This document shows, piece by piece, positions 36,340 to 44,262 of a stretch of 64,000 nucleotides of DNA (position 1 is its first letter; each line of letters opens with the position of its first letter). The DNA is from DASUPK01 sp963815665. GTDB taxonomy: Bacteria; Actinomycetota; Thermoleophilia; Solirubrobacterales; 70-9. The translations under genes were made by a program, and so were the position numbers. The notes beneath the pieces are model-generated. The model saw only the letters and a program-made list of their open reading frames with translations. It ran no database searches and was not told the DNA's origin. The stretch lies in contig CAWFHN010000016.1 in assembly GCA_963815665.1 (NCBI GenBank), forward strand, positions 252,029 through 316,028, in the 5' to 3' direction.

Positions 36340-37554
36340 CTACTTGAAGGGGACCGTGACGGGACCACTCGGACGCCGGTAGACGGCGAAGAAGTCGCGG
36401 TCGTCGGGAGTGAGATAGCGGCCGTCGGGCTGGTTTGACGTGCCGACCTGCGTCGGGCGGAGGCCGTGGTGGTGCGTGTAGGTGATCAGGGTGTGCCAGT
36501 CGGCATTGATGTCGAACTGCATCGCCCGAACAGCGCCCGCGCGTTGGAGGATCTGGGCCAGGGAGGTCACGGTCATGCCATCGGAGGCCGCGAAGATCAG
36601 GTTGCCGCGGCGGTCGATGCCGACGCCGGTGCGCCAGACGCGGACGGCGTGGCCGACTGTGAAGCCCCACTGCGAGCTGTCGTTCAAGTTGGGGTTGAGG
36701 CGCCCGTGCCAGACGATGGGCGGCAGGCTCTGGCGGGACCAGGCGACATTTGGCCCGGCGTTCGGGCCGCCGTTCCAAATCTTGATTGCGATCCGACCGT
36801 CGCGGTAGCCGATGAGCGTGGCGTTGCCCTTCGCTAGCGGCTCGTTGACGAGGCCGTTGTCGGTTGAGCCGTTGTTCACGTCGCGGTAGATGAAGCCGCT
36901 GTTGAACGTCGCCAGAAGCCGCCTGCGCTGGCTCTCCGGGACCATCGCCGGCCCGCGTACGGCTGCGCTCGGCGGCTCGTAGCGGCCCGGATAGGAGGCG
37001 AGCGCGGTGCGCGTGTGGTCAAACCAGGCCAAGTAGGCGAGGTTCCGCGGATAGTCGGTCTCCGGGCGAAAGGTCGTCACCAGCACCGGTGGGCCGCCGC
37101 GGACCGGCGGGCCGGTAGGCCTCCAGACTCCTTCGCCGGGCAGCCGATGACGGAAGATCGGCCTGATCCGCGGCGGCCACGCAGCCGCCTGCTTGGGCGC
37201 CTTGGCGGCCTGTCCCGTGGCCGGCAGGCTGGTCAGCTGGGGGCCGCCCTTCGACGGCGCGTTCCAGCTGTAGTAGACGTGCTCGATCTCATCGACCACC
37301 TGGTTGCCGAAGGGCACATCGGCTCTCACCCACTCGACGCTTCGTGCGCCGAAGGGCATGCTCGAAGGCCGCAGCATCCAGGTCGCATAGGAGTAGATCG
37401 CCGGCGAAAGCAGGAGGAGGACGACGGCCACGGCCAAGATTCGCCGCCGTCGCCGCCGGCGTCTGTCCTCAGCCTCGCCGAGCCTCGGCGCGGCGCGGGT
37501 GCGGTCCATCACGCCTGGAGTGGAGGACATTTCAGGCGAGCCAACCACCCGCAT
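36340..37554 (-). CDS. Membrane-anchored phosphodiester glycosidase-like (NAGPA domain) protein
   Basis: About 404 residues with a basic N-terminus (RRRRRRR) and one hydrophobic segment (VAVVLLLLSPAIYSYATW) near residue 50, so the rest is outside the membrane. The C-terminal half, with FNSGFIYRDVNNGSTDNGLV, RTGVGIDRRGNLIFAASDGM and AGAVRAMQFDINADWHTLIT, matches the pattern of the phosphodiester glycosidase (NAGPA) domain, which removes sugars linked by phosphodiesters. The start is uncertain; ATG codons at 37554, 37530 and 37509 are possible and none has a good ribosome site. Confidence 0.68.
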   Translation of the reverse strand: MRVVGSPEMSSTPGVMDRTRAAPRLGEAEDRRRRRRRRILAVAVVLLLLSPAIYSYATWMLRPSSMPFGARSVEWVRADVPFGNQVVDEIEHVYYSWNAPSKGGPQLTSLPATGQAAKAPKQAAAWPPRIRPIFRHRLPGEGVWRPTGPPVRGGPPVLVTTFRPETDYPRNLAYLAWFDHTRTALASYPGRYEPPSAAVRGPAMVPESQRRRLLATFNSGFIYRDVNNGSTDNGLVNEPLAKGNATLIGYRDGRIAIKIWNGGPNAGPNVAWSRQSLPPIVWHGRLNPNLNDSSQWGFTVGHAVRVWRTGVGIDRRGNLIFAASDGMTVTSLAQILQRAGAVRAMQFDINADWHTLITYTHHHGLRPTQVGTSNQPDGRYLTPDDRDFFAVYRRPSGPVTVPFK

Positions 37555-37648
37555 CTCACGGGGGGATGAGCACCCGATTAGAAGGGTCTTAGGTCCCCCC
37601 TGTCCCCCTTGATCTCCCGCTTAGGACGTCCCTCCATCCTGGGTACAG

Positions 37649-37765
37649 ATGGAATCGCTCGAGATCATTCTGCTGCCGGTGGTTCTGATCGGCGCTTTCC
37701 TCCTCGGCGCCGTCTGGACCGCCACGACGGTCCACTGGCTGAAGAGCACGAAGCCGCTCCGGTAA
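37649..37765 (+). CDS. Possible single-pass membrane microprotein, 38 residues
   Basis: An ATG frame encodes MESLEIILLPVVLIGAFLLG followed by AVWTATTVHWLKSTKPLR and a TAA stop. It has an acidic start, about 20 hydrophobic residues and a basic tail, as expected for a small membrane protein with its C-terminus inside. It sits alone in the gap between two minus-strand genes. There is no clear ribosome site, so its expression is uncertain. Confidence 0.35.
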   Translation: MESLEIILLPVVLIGAFLLGAVWTATTVHWLKSTKPLR

Positions 37766-37836
37766 GAGCATCACTCGTTCCGCGGTCGTAAGACAGCCGC
37801 GTGGACGCAAGCGGCGCTTTTCGGCGCATGGCGACG

Positions 37837-38328
37837 CTACGCCGGCAGCCAGGTGAAGCGGATGCTCTGGCCGCCCTGGGTGCAGGTGACGAAGCGCGCG
37901 TCGGAGGTGACATCGCGCTTGGCCGTGCAGCTGTAGCCATTCACGGTGCAGGTCCGCTGCGGGCCGATCGGCGAGTCCGGGTTGTCGACCGTGTTGCAGG
38001 TCTTGCCGTTCGAATCCCAGGCTTGCGCTACGGCGAGGGCGGCGGTGCAGTCGAGACCCGTGTACTTGAAGTCCTGGTAGGCGTCGGGGATCGTGCACGC
38101 CGCCGGGCCACTCGCGCTCGTCGTCGTCTGGGCGGTCTTCTGCTTGCCGCCCCCGGCCGCCGTGCTGGGCGTCGTCGTGGTCGGGAACGGCGACGTCGGC
38201 GAGGGGATCGACACGGGCGCGATGGTGCTCCCCTCGCCGCTCGAATCAGAGCCGCAGCCGGCCAGCACGGCCAGCAGGGCGGCCGCCCCAAGGGCGAGCA
38301 GCGTTCTGCTGAAGCGCGTCGAGCTCAT
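37837..38328 (-). CDS. Hypothetical secreted lipoprotein
   Basis: A 163-residue protein with a lipoprotein signal peptide: MSSTRFSRTLLALGAAALLA then VLAGC, with the lipidated cysteine at residue 25. A low-complexity linker rich in S/T/P (PSPTSPFPTTTTPS) leads to a compact C-terminal domain with six cysteines (for example CTIPDAYQDFKYTGLDCTAA and RTCTVNGYSC), likely disulfide-bonded. The ATG at 38328 is chosen for the signal peptide; the longer frame is spurious. I do not recognise the domain. It is divergent from the SGNH hydrolase. Confidence 0.75.
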   Translation of the reverse strand: MSSTRFSRTLLALGAAALLAVLAGCGSDSSGEGSTIAPVSIPSPTSPFPTTTTPSTAAGGGKQKTAQTTTSASGPAACTIPDAYQDFKYTGLDCTAALAVAQAWDSNGKTCNTVDNPDSPIGPQRTCTVNGYSCTAKRDVTSDARFVTCTQGGQSIRFTWLPA

Positions 38329-38437
38329 GCCCGCGGATTTGTACCCGTTCCCCAAGGGGTGAGGCTCCCCGGTGTAGGTGATCTCGAAACGGGGTATGGC
38401 GCTGGCCGACTCATCCCTCTGGAGGAGAGGAGCGCAA

Positions 38438-39313
38438 ATGGACCTGCATGCGCTGATTGGGCGCCGGCTCGGGCTGCTGGTCGGCCTGCTCGCGGTGCTC
38501 GCGGCGATCATCTCGGGCCTGGCGGCGGCGGCAGCCGCCCGGGCGGACAACTACGTGTCGCTGGGAGATTCGTACGCGGCCGGGCCGTTCATCCCGAACA
38601 CGATCGGGTCGCCGTACGGGTGCATCCGCTCGGATCACAACTACTCGCACCTGGCCGCCCCGGGAATCGGGCTGCCGCTGCGCGACCCGAGCTGCAGCGG
38701 GGCGACGACCGATGACATGACCAATCCGCAGAACGTCGACCCGGACGGTCCCAATCCACCTCAGTTCAACTCGCTGGACGCGAGCACGACGGTGGTCTCC
38801 CTGACGATCGGAGGCAACGACATCGGGTTCTCCTCGATCGCGGAGAGCTGCATCACCTACAACCCGTTCAGCCACCCGTGCAAGGACAAGTACGACTCGG
38901 GCGGCGTCGATCAGATCAGCCAGCGGATCCAGGCGACCGCTCCCAAGGTCGCTGCGGTCCTGCGGGGGATCCACGCCCGCTCGCCGTCGGCCCGCATATT
39001 CGTCGTCAACTACGCGGCGATCTTCCCCGAGACCGGGCACGGCTGCTGGCCGCAGATGCCGATCTCCTATTCAGACACGCCCTACCTGAGGGCGAAGGAG
39101 CAGGAGCTCAACCAGATGCTGGCGACGCAGGCCGCGGCAAACGGCGCGAGCCTGGTGAGCTGGTACGCGGCGAGCGTCGGGCATGACGCCTGCAAGAGCT
39201 CGTCGGTCCGCTGGGTCGAGCCGCTGATACCGGGCAACTCCGCGGCGCCGATTCACCCCAATCTGGCGGGGATGACGGGAGCGGCGAACGTCCTGGTCGC
39301 AGCCGCTCACTGA
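38438..39313 (+). CDS. Secreted SGNH/GDSL hydrolase (lipase/esterase)
   Basis: A 291-residue exported esterase. The signal peptide (LGLLVGLLAVLAAIISGLAA) ends near AAARA, residue 40. Block I YVSLGDSYAAGPFIP holds the catalytic serine, block III LTIGGNDIGF near 130 holds glycine and asparagine of the oxyanion hole, and IHPNLAGMTGA near the end supplies the histidine. Cysteine pairs suggest disulfides, as in the Streptomyces lipase group. GGAGGAGAGGAG upstream of the ATG at 38438 supports this start. Confidence 0.92.
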   Translation: MDLHALIGRRLGLLVGLLAVLAAIISGLAAAAAARADNYVSLGDSYAAGPFIPNTIGSPYGCIRSDHNYSHLAAPGIGLPLRDPSCSGATTDDMTNPQNVDPDGPNPPQFNSLDASTTVVSLTIGGNDIGFSSIAESCITYNPFSHPCKDKYDSGGVDQISQRIQATAPKVAAVLRGIHARSPSARIFVVNYAAIFPETGHGCWPQMPISYSDTPYLRAKEQELNQMLATQAAANGASLVSWYAASVGHDACKSSSVRWVEPLIPGNSAAPIHPNLAGMTGAANVLVAAAH

Positions 39314-39320
39314 CATGCGA

Positions 39321-39351
39321 GGGTGCTCCGCAGCGAAGCGAGGAGCAACCC
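39321..39351. terminator. Candidate bidirectional terminator hairpin
   Basis: GGGTGCTCC (39321-39329) pairs with GGAGCA (39342-39347) and CCC (39349-39351), with one bulged A, around a 12-base loop. It lies exactly between the convergent SGNH hydrolase and SRPBCC stops. There is no strong U-tract on either side. Confidence 0.45.
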
Positions 39352-39352
39352 G

Positions 39353-39811
39353 TTAAGTGGTGGGCAAGGTGGTGAGGCGCTCTGCCAGGCGCTTCATCGC
39401 CTTGCGGTTGACCCGTCGCACGTAGGCGCGGTTGAGCGGGCCCATCAGGCGCTCGCCCCTCGGCATCGCGAGCATCTCGAGCTCAAAGGTGACCCTGGTG
39501 CCGCCATCCGGAAGCGCCTCGAGCAGGTAGGTGCCCCGGGTGCGGCGCTTGGCGCCCGGGCCGCCGATCGTCTCCTCCACGAGACGGCGGCCGGAGTCGG
39601 CCTCGACGATCTCGACATCGGTCCAGTCCTTCTCGGCCGTCGCCTTGACGCGCACGTTGGCCTTGGCCCCCACTCCGCGCTTCGGGCCCGAGAGCTGCCA
39701 GTCGACCATGAAGTGGTCCATGAAGGACTCGTGGTTCCCGAGAACGTCGAGGAACTCGTAGACCTGGTGGGTCGAGCTGGGGACTTCGACGGAGACGGTG
39801 ACCGGCTTCAC
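39353..39811 (-). CDS. SRPBCC family protein
   Basis: A 152-residue polyketide-cyclase/START-like protein. TVSVEVPSSTHQVYEFLDVL begins the fold, strands follow such as VGAKANVRVKATAEKDWTDV and GTRVTFELEMLAMPRGE, and the long C-terminal helix is RAYVRRVNRKAMKRLAERL. It probably binds a hydrophobic ligand, with no known reaction. It lies 10 bases after the carboxymuconolactone decarboxylase gene on the same strand and may be in that operon. Confidence 0.85.
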   Translation of the reverse strand: MKPVTVSVEVPSSTHQVYEFLDVLGNHESFMDHFMVDWQLSGPKRGVGAKANVRVKATAEKDWTDVEIVEADSGRRLVEETIGGPGAKRRTRGTYLLEALPDGGTRVTFELEMLAMPRGERLMGPLNRAYVRRVNRKAMKRLAERLTTLPTT

Positions 39812-39821
39812 GCGCCGAACC

Positions 39822-40382
39822 CTAAGGGAGGGGCTCGAGGCCTTCGTCCAGCTCCACGTCGAAGCTGTTCAGGGCGAAGGCGACCATGTGGTAGTGGCCG
39901 ACGACCATGGTCGCCTCGATCAGCTGCGCCTCGTCGTAGGTCTCGGCGAGGGCCCCCCAGGTTGCATCGCCGACCCGCGAGTCCTCGTGCAGCTCGTCCG
40001 CAGCCCGCAGCAGCGCCGCCTCATGTGCGGTCCAGCCGTCGGCGTCGGGGCCCTCGAGCACCCGGTCGATCGCCTCGCGCTCGATCCCTCCGTCCAGCGA
40101 GATTCGCACGTGCTGCCCCCACTCGTACGAGGACCCGCAGTTGACGGCGGTCCGCAGGATGAGCAGCTCGCGGTCCCTGCCGGGGAGCTTGCCCGCCGCC
40201 AGCAGGTACCCGCCGAGCGGCAGCCAGACCCGGAAGAGCTCGGGATTGCGGGCGAAGGTCGGGAAGATGTTGTTGTCCCCGAGCCGCCGCTCGATGCCGG
40301 GCGGCACCGCCTCGAGCACCTTCTTCAGGTCGCCGTCCCATTCCTCCGGGGGGAGCGGCGGGATGCGGGGATCGGGGCTCAC
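39822..40382 (-). CDS. Carboxymuconolactone decarboxylase family protein
   Basis: A 186-residue CMD/AhpD-like helical protein. FARNPELFRVWLPLGGYLLA and LILRTAVNCGSSYEWGQHVR near residue 75-95 are typical of the CMD domain. The redox CxxC of AhpD is not complete here: a single cysteine (NCGSSYEWGQH) suggests a non-peroxidase role. The GTG at 40382 gives a GTGA overlap with the SDR gene; the longer open frame through that gene is false. It probably works with the coupled SDR. Confidence 0.87.
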   Translation of the reverse strand: MSPDPRIPPLPPEEWDGDLKKVLEAVPPGIERRLGDNNIFPTFARNPELFRVWLPLGGYLLAAGKLPGRDRELLILRTAVNCGSSYEWGQHVRISLDGGIEREAIDRVLEGPDADGWTAHEAALLRAADELHEDSRVGDATWGALAETYDEAQLIEATMVVGHYHMVAFALNSFDVELDEGLEPLP

Positions 40383-41221
40383 GCTTGGGCCCTCGGGCCG
40401 ACCGTCAGCCCCCCGTCGACGACCAGGCTCTGACCGGTGACGTAGCTCGACTCGCCCGAGAGCAGATAGAGCGCGCCGTAGGCGACCTCCCAGGCCGTGC
40501 CCTGCCGCCCGGCCGGGATGATCACCTGGTCGCGGAGCGGGCTGATCTGCGAGGCCAGCCGGCCGAGCGAGGTGTCGATCAGGCCGGGGAGCAGCAGGTT
40601 GGTCCGGACCTTCGGGGCCCCCTCCACGGCCGCCTGCCGGCAGAGCGCCTCGAGGGCGGCCTTTGACGCGGCGTAGGCGGGGAAGGGCATGACTTCGCGG
40701 GAGGCTATTGAGCCGGCGAGGACGACCGCGCCACCCTCCTCGCTCATCGCCGCCAGGCCGTGCTTGCAGCCCAGGAAGTGCGAGCGGAGGTTCACCGCCA
40801 TGACGCGGTCCCAGTCCTCGACGCTCGTGCCGGCGATCCCGAGGCCGGCGCCGATGCCGAGGTTCATCACGACACCGTCCAGCCCGCCGAGCGCCTTCGC
40901 CGCCGATTCGAACATCGCGGCGCTCGCCCGCTCGTCCGCGGCATCGGCCGCGATCACCTCCGCGGTGGCCCCCTCCGCTCTGACCAGCTCGGCGGTCGCC
41001 TCCGCCGTCTCCTCGTTCAGGTCGGCCGCCGCGACCGAGGCGCCCTCTCGCCCGAACAGCACCGACATCGCCCGGCCGTTGCCGATCGGTGGATCCTCCA
41101 GGCCATGGTCCTCCTGGCCGGCGCCGACCACCAGGATGCGCCGCCCCTCGAGCCGGCCCCGGCCGGGCGCCTCGCCCCTGGCCTCCGCCGCCGTCGCCTG
41201 GACCGATCGCTCCGCGCACAC
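40379..41221 (-). CDS. SDR family oxidoreductase
   Basis: A 280-residue short-chain dehydrogenase. The cofactor motif is stretched (VVGAGQEDHG then IGNGRAMSVLFGREGASV) by an insertion of about 8 residues compared with classic TGxxxGxG. The rest is normal: AADLNEETAEATAELV, the catalytic serine in VLAGSIASREV, YAASKAALEAL, and GQSLVVDGGLTVG at the end. The GTG start at 41221 is uncertain, since there are about 25 residues before the fold. It is divergent from a TetR gene with an inverted repeat between. Confidence 0.87.
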   Translation of the reverse strand: MCAERSVQATAAEARGEAPGRGRLEGRRILVVGAGQEDHGLEDPPIGNGRAMSVLFGREGASVAAADLNEETAEATAELVRAEGATAEVIAADAADERASAAMFESAAKALGGLDGVVMNLGIGAGLGIAGTSVEDWDRVMAVNLRSHFLGCKHGLAAMSEEGGAVVLAGSIASREVMPFPAYAASKAALEALCRQAAVEGAPKVRTNLLLPGLIDTSLGRLASQISPLRDQVIIPAGRQGTAWEVAYGALYLLSGESSYVTGQSLVVDGGLTVGPRAQA

Positions 41222-41233
41222 CAGCCCACATTA

Positions 41234-41251
41234 GCGAACATCCGTGTTCGC
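41234..41251. promoter_or_regulatory. Perfect inverted repeat between SDR and TetR genes
   Basis: GCGAACA (41234-41240), TCCG, TGTTCGC (41245-41251): a 7-bp perfect repeat with a 4-base centre, lying 12 bases from the SDR start and 21 bases from the TetR start. Size and position suit a TetR operator controlling both directions. Confidence 0.62.
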
Positions 41252-41272
41252 AAAGGTCTAGCATCCCGCCGG

Positions 41273-41899
41273 ATGGCTCCGAAGGAGACCGCCGAGCAGC
41301 TGCCGCGGGGAAGGCACGGCCTGAGCCGCGATCAGGTGCTCGCGTCCCAGCGGGGGCGGATGCTCGATGCGCTCTGTCACGCCGTCGCCGAGAGGGGCTA
41401 CGCGCGAACGTCGGTGGCCGACGTGATCGAGCGCGCCGGAGTCTCGCGGGAGACCTTCTACGAGCACTTCGCCGACAAGGAGGACTGCTTCCTCGCCGCC
41501 TATGAGCTCGCGGCGGCGACCTTGCGGGAGGCGATCGCCTCGGCCCTCCCGCCCGAGTCCGCCGATCCGCTGGAGCTCCATGACCTTGCCATGGCCGCCT
41601 ATCTGACGACGATGTCCGAGGAGCGCGCGTACGCCCGGGTCTTCCTGATCGACGTATACGGTGCCGGCCCGGCCGCGCTCGCCCGCCGCTTCCGGGTCTT
41701 CCAGGGCTTCGTCGATCTGATTGCGCAGATCTTCGGCGCCCGCAGCGCGGCCGATCGTGCACTCTGCGAGGCGCTGGTCGGCGCCGTCAGCTCCCTGGTC
41801 ACCATCAGGGTCGCCGTCGGCGAGTTCGAGCAACTGCCCGGACTCCGGCGACAGATCCGCGAGATAGCCCGCAGGCTCGACCCGGGCGCCGGCCGATGA
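41273..41899 (+). CDS. TetR/AcrR family transcriptional regulator
   Basis: A 208-residue TetR protein. The DNA-binding domain is MLDALCHAVAERGYARTSVA then DVIERAGVSRETFYEHFADK, and KEDCFLAAYELAAATL follows at the domain border. The ATG at 41273 is used, because the longer frame runs antisense through the SDR gene. It is divergent from the SDR/CMD unit and its stop overlaps the esterase start by 4 bases (41896-41899), so it probably controls both. Confidence 0.9.
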   Translation: MAPKETAEQLPRGRHGLSRDQVLASQRGRMLDALCHAVAERGYARTSVADVIERAGVSRETFYEHFADKEDCFLAAYELAAATLREAIASALPPESADPLELHDLAMAAYLTTMSEERAYARVFLIDVYGAGPAALARRFRVFQGFVDLIAQIFGARSAADRALCEALVGAVSSLVTIRVAVGEFEQLPGLRRQIREIARRLDPGAGR

Positions 41900-42897
41900 G
41901 GCGACCGGCGCTCTCCGCGGCATTGCTTGCGACCCTCGCCGGGCTGCTCTGCGCGCCCGCGGCCCCGGCCGCGGACCACGGCATCGAGGTCCTGGGATCC
42001 CAGCGCATCGACTCCCGCCTGATCGACCTCACGCTTTCGACGCCGGCGCTGGCGAGGCCCACCCACGTCAGGGTCCTGCTGCCGACCGGCTACCGCAAGG
42101 AGAAGCCACGGCGCTATCCGGTGCTCTACCTCCTGCACGGCTCCTTCGACGACTATCGCTCCTGGACCGACAAGGGCGCCGCGGAGAGCATCACGGCCAG
42201 GCGACGGCTGATCGTGGTCATGCCCGACGGTGGGCAGGGTGGCTGGTACACGAATTGGGTCAACCGGGGCCAGGGTGGTCCTCCCGAGTGGGAGACGTTC
42301 CACATCGGACAGCTGATCCCGTGGATCGACGATCGCTATCGCGTGTTCGCGAGCCGGGGAGAACGGGCGATCGCGGGCCTCTCGATGGGCGGCTTCGGAG
42401 CGATGAGCTATCCGGCCCGGCATCCCGGCCTCTTCTCGTGGGCCGGAAGCTTCTCCGGCGCGGTCGACATCGTCAACTACCTGCCGGTGGCGGCGATCAT
42501 CGGGATCGAGGCGCCGGCCGACGGCGGCCTGCCCGGCGATCAGTTCGGCGACCGCGTCGTCGACGAGGCCAACTGGCGTGCGCACAACCCGTGGGACCTC
42601 GCCGCCAATCTCCGGAAGATGAAGCTGGTCATCGACACGGGCAATGGCCAGCCCGGCCCCTATGACCCGCCCACCACGGTGTTCGATCCGATCGAGAACG
42701 GGGTCCACGCGATGAGCCTCTCGCTCCACGAGCGGCTGCTCTCCCTCGGCATCCCGCACATCTGGAACGACTACGGCCCGGGCACTCACTCCTGGCCCTA
42801 CTGGCAGCGCGACCTCAGCGAGGCGATGCCGTCGGTGATGGGCACGTTCAAGGCCTCCAAGCGAGCACGACACAAGAAGCGGCCGAAGCACCGGTAG
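41896..42897 (+). CDS. Secreted alpha/beta-hydrolase esterase (antigen 85/esterase D-like)
   Basis: A 333-residue exported esterase. The signal peptide is MRRPALSAALLATLAGLLCA followed by PAAPAA. The hydrolase has RYPVLYLLHGSFDDYRSW near 75, the nucleophile elbow AIAGLSMGGFGAMSYPARH near 155, and GPGTHSWPYWQRDL near the end with the catalytic histidine. The family includes trehalose mycolyltransferases and feruloyl esterases; which acceptor is used here is open. The basic tail KRARHKKRPKHR is odd and may bind anionic cell-wall polymers. It is coupled to the TetR gene. Confidence 0.9.
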   Translation: MRRPALSAALLATLAGLLCAPAAPAADHGIEVLGSQRIDSRLIDLTLSTPALARPTHVRVLLPTGYRKEKPRRYPVLYLLHGSFDDYRSWTDKGAAESITARRRLIVVMPDGGQGGWYTNWVNRGQGGPPEWETFHIGQLIPWIDDRYRVFASRGERAIAGLSMGGFGAMSYPARHPGLFSWAGSFSGAVDIVNYLPVAAIIGIEAPADGGLPGDQFGDRVVDEANWRAHNPWDLAANLRKMKLVIDTGNGQPGPYDPPTTVFDPIENGVHAMSLSLHERLLSLGIPHIWNDYGPGTHSWPYWQRDLSEAMPSVMGTFKASKRARHKKRPKHR

Positions 42898-42902
42898 GGA
42901 AG

Positions 42903-42920
42903 ACTGGCTGGCCAGCCAGT
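42903..42920. promoter_or_regulatory. 18-bp perfect palindrome upstream of the P450 gene
   Basis: ACTGGCTGGCCAGCCAGT reads the same on both strands. It lies 5 bases after the esterase stop and 14 bases before the P450 GTG start. The sequence TATTGT at 42920-42925 could be a -10 of a leaderless P450 message, so the palindrome would cover the spacer. It may be a TetR-type operator or a hairpin ending the esterase transcript. Confidence 0.6.
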
Positions 42921-42934
42921 ATTGTCCCCGGGGC

Positions 42935-44203
42935 GTGAACAAGCCGCCCCAGGAACAGCTCGTCGCCCGGCCCCCGGAAGCTCTGAGCCAGGAGGAGCTC
43001 GAGGCGCTCTACGTCACCGAGCGCCCCATCTGGGAGGACGGTCCCCCATACGAGCTCTTCAAGGAGCTCCGTGGCCGCTGTCCGGTCCACTGGACCGACC
43101 AGATCACGGAGTACCCCGAGGAAACCGGCTTCTGGTCGCTCACGAAGGCCGACCAGATCCGCGAGGTCAGCCTCGACCACGAGACGTACTCGTCCGAGAG
43201 AGGCGGGGTCACAGGCCTGACCCACGCCGTGCCGCTCGAGCTCCAGCAGGCGATGTTCATCGGCATGGACCCGCCGAAGCACGACCGCCTCAAGATGCTC
43301 TTCCAGCGGGGCTTCACCCCCAAGCGGATCGCGGAGCACGAGGACGAGATCCGGGCCATCGTCGAGCGGATCCTCGATGACGTCGCCCCGAAGGGCGGGT
43401 GCGATCTGGTCAACGACGTCGCCCAGCCGGCGGTCTCGCGCGTGATCGGCAGCTTCATGGGCATCCCGGAGAAGGACGACGCGATCTGGGCCAAGCTGAT
43501 GAACTCGGCCCTCGGCTTCGGCGATGAGGACCTCAACCCCGGTGGCCTGGAGCAGGTCCTCGAGGAGGACATCCCCGAGATCTTCGAGCGCTGCCGCGAG
43601 ATGATCGCCGAGCGGCGCGAAAACCCGACCGACGACCTGACCAGCGTCCTCGTCCACGCCGAGATCGACGGCGAGAAGCTCGAGGAGCACGAGATCGTGA
43701 TGGGTTTCTTCCTCCTGGTCGCCGCCGGCAACGACTCGACCAAGGCGACCTACACGAGCGGCATGCGGGCCCTGCTCGAGCACCCCGACCAGATGAAGAC
43801 GCTGGTCGACGATCCCTCGCTGATCCCGGGCGCCGTCGAGGAGGCCCTGCGGATGTATCCCGCCTTCGCCCACTTCCGCCGGACCGCCACCCGCGACGCG
43901 GAGATCTCGGGCTGCCCCGTGCACGAGGGCGACAAGGTGCTCATGTGGTACGTCAGCTCGAACCGCGATGAGGACGTCTACGACGACCCCGACCGCTTCG
44001 ACGTCCACCGCAACCCCGAGCACCAGGCCTTCGGCGCGGGCGGCCGGCACTTCTGCCTCGGCGCCGCCCTCGCGCGACTGGAGCTGAAGATCCTCTTCGA
44101 GGAGACGCTGCGCCGATTCCCGGAGATGAAGCTGGACGGCAAGCCCGACCCTGCGATCTCCGCTTTCCTCAACCAGCTGAAGTCACTGCCCGTCAAGTGG
44201 TAG
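42935..44203 (+). CDS. Cytochrome P450
   Basis: A 422-residue bacterial class I P450. Landmarks are the I-helix VAAGNDSTKATYTSG near residue 265, the K-helix ExxR in VEEALRMYPAFAHFRR near 305, and the haem-binding loop FGAGGRHFCLGAALARLELK near 365 with the axial cysteine. It needs a ferredoxin and reductase that are not found nearby. The I-helix has asparagine-aspartate in place of the more usual glutamate-threonine pair (GxET), so proton delivery may differ. The GTG start at 42935 lies 14 bases after a palindrome. Confidence 0.94.
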   Translation: MNKPPQEQLVARPPEALSQEELEALYVTERPIWEDGPPYELFKELRGRCPVHWTDQITEYPEETGFWSLTKADQIREVSLDHETYSSERGGVTGLTHAVPLELQQAMFIGMDPPKHDRLKMLFQRGFTPKRIAEHEDEIRAIVERILDDVAPKGGCDLVNDVAQPAVSRVIGSFMGIPEKDDAIWAKLMNSALGFGDEDLNPGGLEQVLEEDIPEIFERCREMIAERRENPTDDLTSVLVHAEIDGEKLEEHEIVMGFFLLVAAGNDSTKATYTSGMRALLEHPDQMKTLVDDPSLIPGAVEEALRMYPAFAHFRRTATRDAEISGCPVHEGDKVLMWYVSSNRDEDVYDDPDRFDVHRNPEHQAFGAGGRHFCLGAALARLELKILFEETLRRFPEMKLDGKPDPAISAFLNQLKSLPVKW

Positions 44204-44262
44204 TCCCGGCGACTCCGTAGAGCCGCCGGGACCATTCGCCTACATGAGAACTGCGGGGTGAA

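Noticed and set aside
39822..40382. AhpD-type peroxidase call for the CMD protein
   Set aside because: The catalytic CxxC pair is absent, so only the broader carboxymuconolactone decarboxylase family name is supported.
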